Assembly (NCBI RefSeq): GCF_936943645.1 | Contig: NZ_CAKZJO010000006.1 | Span: 1-34,275, forward strand | DNA from: an uncultured Bradyrhizobium sp. | GTDB taxonomy: Bacteria; Pseudomonadota; Alphaproteobacteria; Rhizobiales; Xanthobacteraceae | Direction: 5' to 3' | Length of the DNA: 34,275 bases | In this document: in pieces, positions 16,252-25,214 of the stretch | Numbering within the stretch: the first letter of the stretch is position 1 | Layout: every line of letters begins with the position of its first letter | Program-made: the position numbers and the translations under genes | Notes under the pieces: model-generated | Seen by the model: only the letters and a program-made list of their open reading frames with translations | What the model was told of the DNA's origin: nothing | The model's database searches: none

Positions 16252-17106
16252 TCACCACTTCAATTCGCGCATCAGCGCCTTCGGCGGGTGGCCGAACAAT
16301 TCCATCACCGACGTCGGATCGAGCTGGTCGAGCCCCTCGAACTCCTCGGCATGGATGCCGCGGGTCACGAACAGGCAGTCGATGCCGAATTCGCGCGCGC
16401 CGGTCAGGTCGGTGCGGACGGAATCGCCGATCGCCAGCACCTTTTTCCGGTCGATCTGGTGGCCCTGGCGCTCACCGGCGAGCGCCATGGCGCGCTCGTA
16501 GATCGGCCGGTGCGGCTTGCCGTAGAAGATGACCTCGCCGCCGAGCTCGCGATAGAGCTCCGCGATGGCGCCGGCGCAGTAGATCAGCCGGTCGCCGCGC
16601 TCCACCACGATGTCGGGGTTGGCGCAGACCAGCGTCAGCTTGCGCTCGCGCGCCTTCAGCATCATGCCGCGATAGTCTTCCGCCGTCTCGGTCTCGTCGT
16701 CATAGAGGCCGGTGCAGACGATGTAGTCGGCTTCCTCGAGCGGGGCGGTCTTCGCATCGAGGCCGCGATAGATCGAATTGTCGCGCTCGGGGCCGAGCCA
16801 GAACATCTTGCGGCCGGGATGTTCGGCGACATAGAGCCGCGTCAAATCGCCCGATGAGACGATTGCGTCATAGGTCTCGTCGGCGACGCCGAGCTTGCGC
16901 AATTGCCGCTGCACGCTGTCGGCCGGGCGCGGCGCGTTGGTGATCAGGATCACCGTACCGCCGCGGCTGCGATAGGTGTGCAGCGCCTCGCAGGCTTCGG
17001 GGAAGGATTCGAGGCCGTTGTGAACGACGCCCCAGATGTCGCTGAGCACGACATCCACACCGCCCACGAGCTCGCGCAGGCTTTCGGCAAAATGCAGCGT
17101 GGTCAT
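16252..17106 (-). CDS. HAD-superfamily class IIA hydrolase (TIGR01459-like)
   Basis: This 284-residue protein has the four HAD motifs. Motif I is LSDIWGVVHNG with the nucleophile Asp22, but Trp stands where the second, acid-base Asp usually is. Motif II is ILITNAP, motif III the lysine in FYGKPHRPIYE and motif IV AIGDSVRTDLTGA. The class IIA cap lies between motifs II and III. The D-x-W form of motif I is typical of the TIGR01459 subfamily, whose substrate is not established. It starts 15 bases after the EAL-type gene and is probably co-transcribed with it. Confidence 0.9.
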   Translation of the reverse strand: MTTLHFAESLRELVGGVDVVLSDIWGVVHNGLESFPEACEALHTYRSRGGTVILITNAPRPADSVQRQLRKLGVADETYDAIVSSGDLTRLYVAEHPGRKMFWLGPERDNSIYRGLDAKTAPLEEADYIVCTGLYDDETETAEDYRGMMLKARERKLTLVCANPDIVVERGDRLIYCAGAIAELYRELGGEVIFYGKPHRPIYERAMALAGERQGHQIDRKKVLAIGDSVRTDLTGAREFGIDCLFVTRGIHAEEFEGLDQLDPTSVMELFGHPPKALMRELKW

Positions 17107-17121
17107 GGTGCGGAGCGCCGA

Positions 17122-18645
17122 TCAGATGCGGCGCGCGAGCGCGGCGTTGCCGGTGATGCGTTGGGCCGGAGGGGCGGCTGACGTCGCGCCGGATGTCGTG
17201 CCAGATGTGGTGCCTTGGCTGGGGGAAGCGGAGCCATTGGATCCCTGAATGTCCTGCGCCTGGTTCGGCGAGGCCCCGCCGGTAGCAGATGCCCCCTCCG
17301 GCCGCAATGGCCGGGGCGGCGCGAACAGGAACCCCTGGCCGAACCGCACGTCGTAATCGAGCAGATCGACCACGGCGCGCTCGCCTTCGATCCGCTCGGC
17401 GATCAGGTCGATGCCGAAGCGGCCGAGCAGGTCGGAGAGATCGGAGGGGTGGATGTCCGAGGCCGAGGCCTGTTTGGGGTCGAGCAGCAGGGCGGCGGGA
17501 ACCTTGATGAAGCGCACGCCGCGGTCGGCCAGCTCGCGCGGCTCGATCCTGAGGTCGGTGACATGGTCGATCGAGAAGCGGAAACCGCGCTGGGCGAGCG
17601 CGGCGAGATTCTCGGTCTCGGCCGGCCCGAGATTGCGGAACGTCGCCTGCTTGAATTCCAGCACCAGCGAGGGTGCCAGCGCGCGGTTGGCTTCGAGGAA
17701 GTCGAGGCATTGCGCGAAGGTGGTGGAATTGCCGAGCGTGGACGCCGCGACGTTGCAGAACACGCCGACGTCCTTGTTGCGCACCATCAGGCGGCGCAGC
17801 ACCTGCACACAGCGCAGCATCACCATGTTGTCGATGCGCCCGATCAGGCCGGACGCCTCCGCGATGCTGATGAACTCCTCGGCGGCGATCAGCTGGTCGC
17901 GCTCGTCGCGCAGGCGCGTCACAGCCTCGTAGAACCGCACCTTGCGCTGCGGCAACGTCACCATCGGCTGCAGGAAGATGTCGATGCGGTTCTCGTCGAT
18001 GGCATTGCGCAGCGTCGCCAGCAATTGAGTCTGGTTGCGTCCGGCGGCCGTCTGAACCGGCATGGCGATCTGGCCCTGGACCGGCGGCACGGGCCGCGGC
18101 TGCGCCACCGGCGGCGGGGGCGCCGCGGGAAGTGGAGGAGGGGCGACGGGCTGTTCCTCGAACGTCGCAGCCAGATCGATCGGCGCTTCCGGCTCGGACT
18201 TGAGCTCAGACCTGGCGACCTGGGCAGGAGCCGGCGCGGCGCCGGCCAGCAGATCCTCATGGGTCGATACGGTGGTCGCGAGCTGGCGGACCAGTCCGCC
18301 GAGCTCGTTGATCTCGCCGACCACGGACTGGATGCGGTCGGAGTTGGTCGAGTTGGACGAGGCGATGCGTCCCTCGATCGCAGCCAGCCGGCGGCCGAAC
18401 TCGGCCACCTGGCGGGCGAGGTCGGCGGTACCGCGCGACAGGTCGGCAATCTGGCCGCCGACGTCGCTGCGGTCGCGCAGCCGCATGGAGACCGCATTGT
18501 AGAGGATCAGGAAGGTCAGCACGGTCAGCGCCACGATCGCGGATTCGGTTCCGCTGATGCCGGCGACGGCGTAGAGGACAAGCCCGAGCGAGGCCGCGAC
18601 CAGAACCATGCAGAAGGCGATGAAGATCGTCGAAATGCGAATCAT
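17122..18645 (-). CDS. Membrane protein with coiled coil and degenerate EAL domain (TipF-like)
   Basis: The 507-residue protein has two N-terminal membrane helices (about 5-28 and 35-51). A long helical, probably coiled-coil region (60-135) and a Pro-rich linker (about 160-205) follow. The EAL-family domain spans about 215-450, and the tail is low in complexity. The active-site signatures are eroded: EAL is EAV (FYEAVTRL, near 240), DDFGTG is replaced by IDHVTD (near 360), and KID is IKVPA (near 378). Hydrolysis of cyclic di-GMP is therefore unlikely, but binding is possible. This layout recalls Caulobacter TipF, a cyclic di-GMP receptor for flagellum assembly. Orthology is inference, not shown. 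It precedes the HAD gene. Confidence 0.85.
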   Translation of the reverse strand: MIRISTIFIAFCMVLVAASLGLVLYAVAGISGTESAIVALTVLTFLILYNAVSMRLRDRSDVGGQIADLSRGTADLARQVAEFGRRLAAIEGRIASSNSTNSDRIQSVVGEINELGGLVRQLATTVSTHEDLLAGAAPAPAQVARSELKSEPEAPIDLAATFEEQPVAPPPLPAAPPPPVAQPRPVPPVQGQIAMPVQTAAGRNQTQLLATLRNAIDENRIDIFLQPMVTLPQRKVRFYEAVTRLRDERDQLIAAEEFISIAEASGLIGRIDNMVMLRCVQVLRRLMVRNKDVGVFCNVAASTLGNSTTFAQCLDFLEANRALAPSLVLEFKQATFRNLGPAETENLAALAQRGFRFSIDHVTDLRIEPRELADRGVRFIKVPAALLLDPKQASASDIHPSDLSDLLGRFGIDLIAERIEGERAVVDLLDYDVRFGQGFLFAPPRPLRPEGASATGGASPNQAQDIQGSNGSASPSQGTTSGTTSGATSAAPPAQRITGNAALARRI

Positions 18646-18800
18646 GCCGCGCGTTACGCCTCAAGAGCTGACAGCCTCACCCGGGAAAACACGGGCCTCT
18701 GTGCGATCCCGTCTCGCCTCGTGCTTCCCCAGGCAGCACGACCTTAACATCATTGTTGATTCGAGGGGATAGCGCCTCGCGCCTGCAGGTCGGCGCGGCG

Positions 18801-19931
18801 TCAAGACGGCGCGGCGGCGCCGACGGTGTCGGCCGAGACGGCCTCGCGGGTGCCGAGCGGCCTGGGTGGCCCTTCGGTCGTGTCCTTCAGCGTCTGCCGT
18901 TCGATCTCCGAATTCAGCTCGGCGCCGAACATGATGACGATCGCCGACATCCACATCCACGTCATCAGGCCGATCGCTGCGCCAAGCGAGCCGTAGGTCG
19001 CATTGTAGTTGGCGAAAGCTGAGAGATACCACGACAGCAGCGACGAACCGGCGATCCAGAGGACGGCGGCGGCTAGCGCGCCGAGGCTCAGCCATTGCCA
19101 GCGCGGCGCGTCGCGGCTGGGGGCGAAGCGGTAGAGCACGGCGAGCGCCATGAGCAGGATGAAGAACAGCAGCGGCCATCGCGCCAGCGCCGCGATCAGC
19201 TTGCTTTCGGGCGCCATGCCGAGATGATCGAGTGCGAGCGGAAAGGCGACGACGGCCGCCACCATCAGCAGCAGCGCCACGATGCCGCCGACCGTGAAGG
19301 CCAATGACACCATGTTGAGCTTGATGAAGCTGCGCTTCTCGCGCTCCTCATAGGCGACGTTGAGCGCGTCGAAGATCGCCTTGACGCCGGCATTGGCACT
19401 CCAGACCGCAAGGACGAGGCCGAACAGGAAGGTGACACCGAGGGTGGTATTGCCGTTCGAGACCACGCGCGCGACCTGGTCCTCGACGATCTGGAACGAG
19501 CCTTGCGGCAGCATGGTCGCCAGCGTCTGCAGATTGGCGCTGATCGTCGCGGGATCGGCGAACAGGCCATAGGACGAAACCAGCGCCGTGACCGCCGGAA
19601 AGATCGCGAGCAGTCCGAAGAACACGACGCCGCCAGCTGTCGCGAGCAGGCGATCGTCATCGATACGCTGATAGGTGCGCCAGAAGATATCCTTCCAGCC
19701 CGCCCAGGGGATCGCGAACGGGCTCTTGGCGCGGCGGCCATGGCCGGGCTGTCCTGACGCACGCGGCGGGCTCGTTTCCGGTGAGTTCGCCTCGGCGTTG
19801 CGGTGGTCTTGCGGTGGGCCCGATCGGGTCAAGCCGGTGTCCTGGAAGTAGCGCTCCGCCGTCAGCACGAAGACGGCGGTCGCTGCCACCAGCAGCCAGG
19901 AATCGATCTGTTCGGAGCGCCGCACCAGCAT
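18801..19931 (-). CDS. YihY/BrkB-family inner-membrane protein
   Basis: This 376-residue integral membrane protein has one N-terminal hydrophobic segment, a hydrophilic Pro/Ser/Arg-rich linker (about 33-70) and then the YihY/BrkB domain with about six membrane helices. The typical opening is LLATAGGVVFFGLLAIFPAVTAL, and later parts are FGLVLAVWSANAGVKAIFDALNVAYEE and YGSLGAAIGLMTWMWMSA. The family was once mislabelled ribonuclease BN, and its role remains unclear. The ATG at 19931 overlaps the stop of the upstream holin-like gene (TGATG), so the two are coupled. Confidence 0.92.
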   Translation of the reverse strand: MLVRRSEQIDSWLLVAATAVFVLTAERYFQDTGLTRSGPPQDHRNAEANSPETSPPRASGQPGHGRRAKSPFAIPWAGWKDIFWRTYQRIDDDRLLATAGGVVFFGLLAIFPAVTALVSSYGLFADPATISANLQTLATMLPQGSFQIVEDQVARVVSNGNTTLGVTFLFGLVLAVWSANAGVKAIFDALNVAYEEREKRSFIKLNMVSLAFTVGGIVALLLMVAAVVAFPLALDHLGMAPESKLIAALARWPLLFFILLMALAVLYRFAPSRDAPRWQWLSLGALAAAVLWIAGSSLLSWYLSAFANYNATYGSLGAAIGLMTWMWMSAIVIMFGAELNSEIERQTLKDTTEGPPRPLGTREAVSADTVGAAAPS

Positions 19932-20518
19932 CAAGCATCCAATCGATGGCCGTGACGCCTGCGTCGCGCCGCCGTGAATCCCGCCAGTCCGATCGCCGCG
20001 AGCATCAGGCCCAGCTGCACGGGTCGGTTGGTGCGCGCTGGCGAAGCTCTTGCGCCATGGCGGCGCTCGCCCGGGGCGAGCGGCGCAAGGGGAATTGCGG
20101 TCGCGACTTCCTTCACCGCCTCCTTGACCGTCCCGCGCGGAATCCGCGGGGTCGCGATGGCAACGCGCAAACGGCTGGTGAGTGGCACGATCGGCCGGGC
20201 TTTGCGCTTCATCTGCGCCATCGCCACGCCGGCGCAGATCGCCGCCAGCACCAGCAGCACCGCACCGACGGCACCAAAGCCCCAGAACTGCCCGTAGCTG
20301 ATGGCGACCCAGCGATACAGCGCCATCAAGCCGACGAAGAAGGCTGCGACAACGAACAGGCCCGCGACCGCAAACAGCCCGCCGGCCACCGCGTAAGACG
20401 TCACTTTGCCCGTGGCCTGGCTGGTCTGGTCACGCAGATAGGATTGAGCGGCACGTTTGACGTGATTGAGCTTCAGCGCCATGCCGGCGCGCAGCAATTC
20501 GCCCGATGGCGCGAGCAT
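19931..20518 (-). CDS. Small membrane protein of the phage-holin_3_6 / DUF1469 type
   Basis: This 195-residue protein has two adjacent membrane helices (about 44-70 and 80-103). An amphipathic N-terminal part (LNHVKRAAQSYLRDQ) precedes them, then come a basic region and a third hydrophobic stretch near the C-terminus (VQLGLMLAAIGLAGFTAA). The two-helix core fits the so-called phage holin family (PF07332 type), which in chromosomes is not a sign of prophage. It is translationally coupled to the YihY gene, so the two may act together in the envelope. The function is not known. Confidence 0.75.
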   Translation of the reverse strand: MLAPSGELLRAGMALKLNHVKRAAQSYLRDQTSQATGKVTSYAVAGGLFAVAGLFVVAAFFVGLMALYRWVAISYGQFWGFGAVGAVLLVLAAICAGVAMAQMKRKARPIVPLTSRLRVAIATPRIPRGTVKEAVKEVATAIPLAPLAPGERRHGARASPARTNRPVQLGLMLAAIGLAGFTAARRRRHGHRLDA

Positions 20519-20564
20519 GCGGACATCCTCCGAGAGCGAGAAAATTCGTTCGCGGGATGAACGT

Positions 20565-20587
20565 GGCGGAAATTGACTTGTTCCGCC
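20565..20587 (-). terminator. Weak hairpin downstream of prmB
   Basis: GGCGGAA (20565-20571) and TTCCGCC (20581-20587) are exact inverted copies, 23 bases beyond the prmB stop. There is no T-run, and it also lies upstream of the holin-like gene, so it may instead be part of that promoter region. Confidence 0.35.
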
Positions 20588-20609
20588 GGAGCGGCAGGTC
20601 CGCGACGGA

Positions 20610-21569
20610 TCAGGTCAGATCGGCGGCCGAGATCCAGAACACCTCGCCCTCGGAATCCTCGGTGTCGAGCCAGAGCAGCGGCAGTTCCGGGAAGGCCTCG
20701 TCGACGAGGTCCCGGCCGCGGCCGATCTCGCAGATCAGCCCGCCATCTGCTGTCAAATGATCGGGCGCCTCGCGCAGGATGCGGCGCACCACGTCCAGAC
20801 CGTCGGCGCCGCCGTCGAAGGCGAGCTTGGGCTCGGCCCGGCATTCCGGTGGCAGCCCGGCCATGCCTTCGGCGTCGACATAGGGCGGGTTGGTGATGAT
20901 CAAATCGTAGCGCGCATCGCCCAGCGGGGCGAACAGATCGCCGCGATGCAGCGTGATCCGCTCATCGAGCCCGTAGTCGTCGACATTGCGCCTGGCCACC
21001 TCGATCGCGCCCTTGGAGATGTCGACGGCATCGATCGCCGCATTCGGGAAATGATGCGCGGCGAGGATCGCAAGACATCCCGATCCCGTGCAGAGATCGA
21101 GCACGCGCTCGACCGCATTGGGATCGTCGATCAGTGCGCCCGCGCCTTCCTCGCCACCGAAATGCGACTCCAGGAGCTCGCCGATGAAGGAGCGCGGAAC
21201 GATGACGCGCTCGTCGACATAGAAGGGCAGGCCGCGCATGTAGACCTTGTTGACGAGGTAGGCGGCCGGCTTGCGCGTGGAGACGCGTTGATGGACGAGA
21301 TCGAGGATGGTCTTGCCTTCCGCGATCGTGACGCGCGAATGGGCAAAGCCCTCGAACTGGTCGGGATTGAGGTGCAGGGCCTCGCAGACCAGAAACGCCG
21401 CTTCCGCGACCGGGTCGGTCGTGCCATGAGCGAAGGCGAGCCTGGCTTCAACGAAGCGGCTCACCGCATAGCGCACGAAATCGAGCAGCGTGAGAAGCTC
21501 GCCGGGCCCGACCTTGGCAAGCCTGGGTGCGGCGCGGCCGCGCGCGGTCTTTTTGGATGCTCGTGCCAT
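20610..21569 (-). CDS. prmB: 50S ribosomal protein L3 N5-glutamine methyltransferase
   Basis: PrmB methylates a glutamine of ribosomal protein L3 during ribosome assembly. The 319-residue protein has an N-terminal helical domain. A Rossmann methyltransferase domain follows with the S-adenosylmethionine motif VLDLCTGSGCLAILAA, the acidic ribose contact DAVDIS, and the catalytic NPPYVDAEGM that holds the substrate glutamine. The wording YVDAEGM and the region VNKVYMRGLPFYVDERVIVPRSFIGEL favour PrmB over the release-factor enzyme PrmC. The start overlaps the moaE stop by one base (TGATG), indicating co-translation. Confidence 0.95.
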   Translation of the reverse strand: MARASKKTARGRAAPRLAKVGPGELLTLLDFVRYAVSRFVEARLAFAHGTTDPVAEAAFLVCEALHLNPDQFEGFAHSRVTIAEGKTILDLVHQRVSTRKPAAYLVNKVYMRGLPFYVDERVIVPRSFIGELLESHFGGEEGAGALIDDPNAVERVLDLCTGSGCLAILAAHHFPNAAIDAVDISKGAIEVARRNVDDYGLDERITLHRGDLFAPLGDARYDLIITNPPYVDAEGMAGLPPECRAEPKLAFDGGADGLDVVRRILREAPDHLTADGGLICEIGRGRDLVDEAFPELPLLWLDTEDSEGEVFWISAADLT

Positions 21570-22051
21570 CAGGATTTGGTCCAGCGTGCGGCGGCCTCGT
21601 CGTCACGGGCGTGGGCTTCGACCCAGCCGGTGCCGGTGGCGCTTTCTTCCTTCTTCCAGAACGGGGCGCTGGCCTTGAGGTAATCCATCAGGAACTCGGC
21701 CGCTTGGAATGCGGCCTGGCGGTGCTGCGACGCCGTCAGCACCAGCACGATGTTATCACCCGGCATGAAGCGGCCGACGCGATGGATCACGGTGACGCCG
21801 TTGAGCGGCCAGCGCGAGATGGCTTCGTCGGCATGACGCCTGATCTCTGCCTCGGCCATCCCGGGATAATGCTCGAGCGTGAGCGCGGCGACCCTGGCGC
21901 TGTCGTCGTCCGCGCGGCAGATGCCGGAAAAGCTGACGACGGCACCGATGTCGGTGCGGCTCCTGGTCAGGACCGCGATCTCCCGGGCGATATCGAAATC
22001 GTCTTCCTGGATGCGGATGGCGACGGGGCAGCTGGTGACAGGGGAGGTCAT
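21569..22051 (-). CDS. moaE: Molybdopterin synthase catalytic subunit MoaE
   Basis: MoaE converts cyclic pyranopterin monophosphate to molybdopterin with sulfur delivered by MoaD. The 160-residue protein shows the family segments GAVVSFSGICR, ALTLEHYPGMAE, VTVIHRVGRFMPGD and the catalytic lysine region MDYLKASAPFWKKEE. The length is normal. It starts three bases after moaD, which encodes its partner, and its stop overlaps prmB. The Cys/Lys layout is complete, so an active enzyme is expected. Confidence 0.96.
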   Translation of the reverse strand: MTSPVTSCPVAIRIQEDDFDIAREIAVLTRSRTDIGAVVSFSGICRADDDSARVAALTLEHYPGMAEAEIRRHADEAISRWPLNGVTVIHRVGRFMPGDNIVLVLTASQHRQAAFQAAEFLMDYLKASAPFWKKEESATGTGWVEAHARDDEAAARWTKS

Positions 22052-22054
22052 GGC

Positions 22055-22306
22055 CTAGCCGCCGGTCATCGGCGGGAAGAACGCGATCTCGCGGGCGCCG
22101 GCGATCGCGGCATCCGATTTGACATGGGCGTGGTCGATCGCGGTGCGGATCACCTTCGGCTTCTCGAACGCGTAGGCATAGGCCTCGCTCCGGCTGGACA
22201 GCCAGGCGATCAGCTCCTCGACGGTGCGCACGGTCGCAGGCGGCTCGATGGTCTCCTCCGCCTTGCCGACGCGCTCGCGCACCCAGGCAAAATACTTCAC
22301 CTTCAT
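22055..22306 (-). CDS. moaD: Molybdopterin synthase sulfur-carrier subunit MoaD
   Basis: The 83-residue beta-grasp protein ends in MTGG. The terminal Gly-Gly is the part adenylated and thiocarboxylated for sulfur transfer to the pterin. The start MKVKYFAWVRERVGKAEE is typical of MoaD. The ATG overlaps the pgsA stop by four bases (ATGA), and moaE follows at once, so pgsA, moaD, moaE and prmB are probably one transcript. Confidence 0.95.
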   Translation of the reverse strand: MKVKYFAWVRERVGKAEETIEPPATVRTVEELIAWLSSRSEAYAYAFEKPKVIRTAIDHAHVKSDAAIAGAREIAFFPPMTGG

Positions 22307-22920
22307 CCCTCGTCCTCCTTGATGAGGTGATGGATGCCGGCACGGAAGTAATCATAGCCGGTGTAGATCGTCACGATCGCCGAAGCCCAGAGCAGCGCGA
22401 GGCCGATCATCGAGACCACGGGCACCACTTCGTCGCCGGCAGGGCCCGCGAGCAGGAACCCGATCGCAACGAGCTGGACCGTGGTCTTCCATTTCGCCAG
22501 CTTGGTCACGGGCACGCTGACGCGGAGCGCGGCGAGGTATTCGCGCAGGCCCGAGACCAGGATCTCGCGGCACAGGATCACGATGGCGGCCCACAGCGAC
22601 CAGCCGTGGATGATGCCGTCGGCGGCCAGCATCAAAAGGCAGGAGGCGACCAGCAGCTTGTCGGCGATCGGATCGAGCATCCGGCCGAAGGCCGATTGCT
22701 GATTCCAGATACGCGCGTAATAGCCATCGAGGTAATCGGTGACCGCGGCGGCGATGAAGATGGCGACGGCGACCCAGCGCAGCCAGAGCGGCTGATCCAA
22801 AATCGACTGCGCATAGATACACCCGATCACGACCGGGATCGCGGCGATCCGGCCATAGGTCAGGATGTTCGGGAGGGACATCGCGCGGCTGGTGGTCCCT
22901 CGTGTCGTGGCGATGTTCAT
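22303..22920 (-). CDS. pgsA: CDP-diacylglycerol-glycerol-3-phosphate 3-phosphatidyltransferase
   Basis: PgsA makes phosphatidylglycerol phosphate, the committed step to phosphatidylglycerol and cardiolipin, in the inner membrane. The 205-residue protein has about five membrane helices. It carries the complete CDP-alcohol phosphotransferase motif D-x2-D-G-x2-A-R-x8-G-x3-D-x3-D, read here from DYLDGYYAR to GRMLDPIAD. The start at 22920 has AGGA just upstream, and an in-frame ATG at 22881 (MSLPNILTYGR) would give a 192-residue form. It lies about 100 bases after uvrC, a conserved pairing. Confidence 0.95.
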   Translation of the reverse strand: MNIATTRGTTSRAMSLPNILTYGRIAAIPVVIGCIYAQSILDQPLWLRWVAVAIFIAAAVTDYLDGYYARIWNQQSAFGRMLDPIADKLLVASCLLMLAADGIIHGWSLWAAIVILCREILVSGLREYLAALRVSVPVTKLAKWKTTVQLVAIGFLLAGPAGDEVVPVVSMIGLALLWASAIVTIYTGYDYFRAGIHHLIKEDEG

Positions 22921-23018
22921 TCGTCCTACCAATACCGCTGTGGCCCGAAGGTCAACCGTTCCGCTCCCCCAGATGGGGTGCGGGATACGACGACCATATG
23001 ACCGCAGCCCCCTTTAGT

Positions 23019-25079
23019 TCATCCCGGCTGGGGATGGAAATACTCGAAAATCCGGCGGGCGCTTTCGGCGCTCACCCCCGGAACCTTGCCGAGATCGGCG
23101 ATCGAGGCGCGTTCGATCTCCTTCAGGGTCCCGAAATGATGCAGCAAGGCACGTTTGCGTGACGGGCCGATGCCCGGAATCTCCTGCAGACCGGCCTCGC
23201 GGATGTCCTTCTTGCGCAGCTTGCGGTGCGAGCCGATGACGAAGCGGTGGGCCTCGTCGCGCAGGCGCTGGATGAAATAGAGCACGGGGTCGCGCGGCTC
23301 CAGCTTGATGGCCTCGCGTTCCGGCATGAACAGGGTCTCGCGGCCGGCATCCCGGTCCGGCCCCTTGGCGACCGACATCAGCGACACCTGGGTCAGGCCG
23401 AGACTGGCGAAGATCTCCCTGACAGCGTTGAGCTGGCCGCGGCCGCCGTCGATGATGACGAGATCGGGCCATTGCGGGAAGTCGTCGTCCTTGGTCTTGG
23501 TGCCGGCGTCCTCGGGCGGATTGATCAAGCGCTTGAAGCGGCGCTCCAGCACCTCGCGCATCATGGCGAAGTCGTCGCCCGGCGTGATCCCTTCCGACTT
23601 GATGTTGAACTTGCGATACTGGTTCTTCACGAAGCCGTCGGGGCCGGCGACGATCATGGCGCCGACCGCATTGGTGCCCTGGATGTGGCTGTTGTCGTAG
23701 ACCTCGATGCGCTTGGGCGCATGCGGCAGGCTCAGCGTCGTGGCCATGGCCTCCAGCAGCCGGCTTTGCGTGGCGGTATCGGCGAGCTTGCGGCCGAGCG
23801 CCTCGCGCGCATTGGTCAAGGCGTGAGCGACCAGCTCCTTCTTCTCGCCGCGCTTGGGCGCGGTGACCTCGACCTTGTGGCCGGCCTTGATCGCCAGCGC
23901 ATTGGCGAGCAGCTCGCTTTCCTCGATCTCGTGCGAGAGCAGGATGACCTTCGGCGGCGGCTTGTCGTCGTAGAACTGGGCGAGGAACGAGCCGAGCACC
24001 TCTTCCGGGGTGAACGACTTCTCCGCGCGCGGGAAATAGGCGCGGTTGCCCCAGTTCTGGCCGGTGCGGAAGAAGAACACCTCGACGCAGAAGAAGCCGC
24101 CCTCCTGGTGGACGGCGAACACGTCGGCTTCCTCCACGGTGCGCGGATTGATGCCCTGCTGCGACTGGATCGCCGACAGCGCTGCGAGGCGGTCGCGGTA
24201 GAGCGCGGCGCGCTCGAACTCGAGCTCACCCGCCGCCTTCTCCATCTCGCCGGCGAGCTCCTGCTTCACCGCGTGGCTCTTGCCGGACAGGAAGTCGCTG
24301 GCCTCGCGCACCAGCGTCGTGTAGCCGCCGAAGTCGATCTCGCGGGTGCAGGGGCCGGCGCAACGGCGGATCTGGTAGAGCAGGCAGGGCCGGGTGCGGC
24401 TCTCGAAGAAGGAATCGGTGCAGGAGCGGATCAGGAACGCGCGCTGCAGGGCCGTGATGGTGCGGTTGACCGCGCCGGCGGAGGCGAACGGGCCGAAATA
24501 GCGCCCGGGCCGGCTCTGCGCGCCGCGATGCTTGAGGATCTGCGGCGCCCAATGGTCGCCGGTGATCAGGATGTAGGGAAACGATTTGTCGTCGCGCAGC
24601 TGCACGTTGAAGCGTGGCCGCAGCTGCTTGATGAGGTTGGCTTCCAGCAGCAGCGCTTCCGTCTCGGTGTTGGTCGAGACGATCTCCACCGTCACGGTGG
24701 CGGCGATCATGCGCAGGATGCGGGCGGGCAGCGGCGCGCTTTGCCGGGCGTAGCTGGACAGGCGCTTTTTGACGTTCTTGGCCTTGCCGACATAGAGCAC
24801 GTCGGCATTGGCGCTGAGCATGCGATAGACGCCGGGCGAGGTCGGGGCGAGCCGGACCGCGCGCTCGATCGCCTCATGGCCGGTCGCCAGCGGCTCCTCG
24901 CCGACCGCGCCGCTCTCCTCCAGGATGTCGGGCAGCCGCGCATCGTCCTCGTCCTCGCCAGCGGGGGCGGCGGGATCGACGTCCGGCGCTGCCAACGCCT
25001 CGGGGGGCACGTCGCTCGCGATCGTCCGCGGCGATTTCCGCGCGCGGTCGTCCGGATCGTCGGTGGAATCGTGAACCAT
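23019..25079 (-). CDS. uvrC: Excinuclease ABC subunit C
   Basis: UvrC makes both incisions in nucleotide excision repair with UvrA and UvrB. The 686-residue protein has an N-terminal GIY-YIG nuclease (GVYRM to [14 protein letters not shown], about 82-105) and a UVR motif for UvrB contact ([20 protein letters not shown]). The RNase H-like nuclease domain has the segments [19 protein letters not shown] and [10 protein letters not shown]. Tandem helix-hairpin-helix DNA-binding motifs close the protein ([27 protein letters not shown]). An acidic, Pro/Ala-rich extension of about 70 residues precedes the nuclease. It is more than E. coli has, and it is probably disordered. Confidence 0.97.
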   Translation of the reverse strand: MVHDSTDDPDDRARKSPRTIASDVPPEALAAPDVDPAAPAGEDEDDARLPDILEESGAVGEEPLATGHEAIERAVRLAPTSPGVYRMLSANADVLYVGKAKNVKKRLSSYARQSAPLPARILRMIAATVTVEIVSTNTETEALLLEANLIKQLRPRFNVQLRDDKSFPYILITGDHWAPQILKHRGAQSRPGRYFGPFASAGAVNRTITALQRAFLIRSCTDSFFESRTRPCLLYQIRRCAGPCTREIDFGGYTTLVREASDFLSGKSHAVKQELAGEMEKAAGELEFERAALYRDRLAALSAIQSQQGINPRTVEEADVFAVHQEGGFFCVEVFFFRTGQNWGNRAYFPRAEKSFTPEEVLGSFLAQFYDDKPPPKVILLSHEIEESELLANALAIKAGHKVEVTAPKRGEKKELVAHALTNAREALGRKLADTATQSRLLEAMATTLSLPHAPKRIEVYDNSHIQGTNAVGAMIVAGPDGFVKNQYRKFNIKSEGITPGDDFAMMREVLERRFKRLINPPEDAGTKTKDDDFPQWPDLVIIDGGRGQLNAVREIFASLGLTQVSLMSVAKGPDRDAGRETLFMPEREAIKLEPRDPVLYFIQRLRDEAHRFVIGSHRKLRKKDIREAGLQEIPGIGPSRKRALLHHFGTLKEIERASIADLGKVPGVSAESARRIFEYFHPQPG

Positions 25080-25198
25080 GGGACAAATTTAGGCGCTGGG
25101 GGGGCCGATTTGAAGTTCCGGCGATGCGGCGCACACAGGATGGCGGCGCAGTTCCCGGTAACGCTTGCTTAAGCCTGTTAACAGCGCGGTAACCCCGC

Positions 25199-25214
25199 TT
25201 AACAGCCCTTTAAC
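25199..25214 (+). promoter_or_regulatory. Perfect CtrA-type box (TTAA-N7-TTAAC) upstream of the outer-membrane gene
   Basis: TTAACAGCCCTTTAAC matches the CtrA recognition pattern exactly. Further half-sites stand at 25169-25172 (TTAA) and 25178-25182 (TTAAC). GATAAA at 25226-25231 could serve as a -10 element, placing the box over the -35 region as in CtrA-activated promoters. The box is 114 bases before the porin-like gene and 120 bases before uvrC on the other strand. Binding is inferred from sequence only. Confidence 0.55.

Noticed and set aside
19931..20518. Prophage signature because of the holin-like protein
   Set aside because: No other phage gene is present. This family is common as a chromosomal membrane protein, and its neighbours are housekeeping genes.
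23226..25172. 648-residue open frame on the + strand opposite uvrC
   Set aside because: Same antisense effect. The composition is dominated by Ala, Gly, Leu, Arg and Asp, and UvrC motifs are complete on the other strand.
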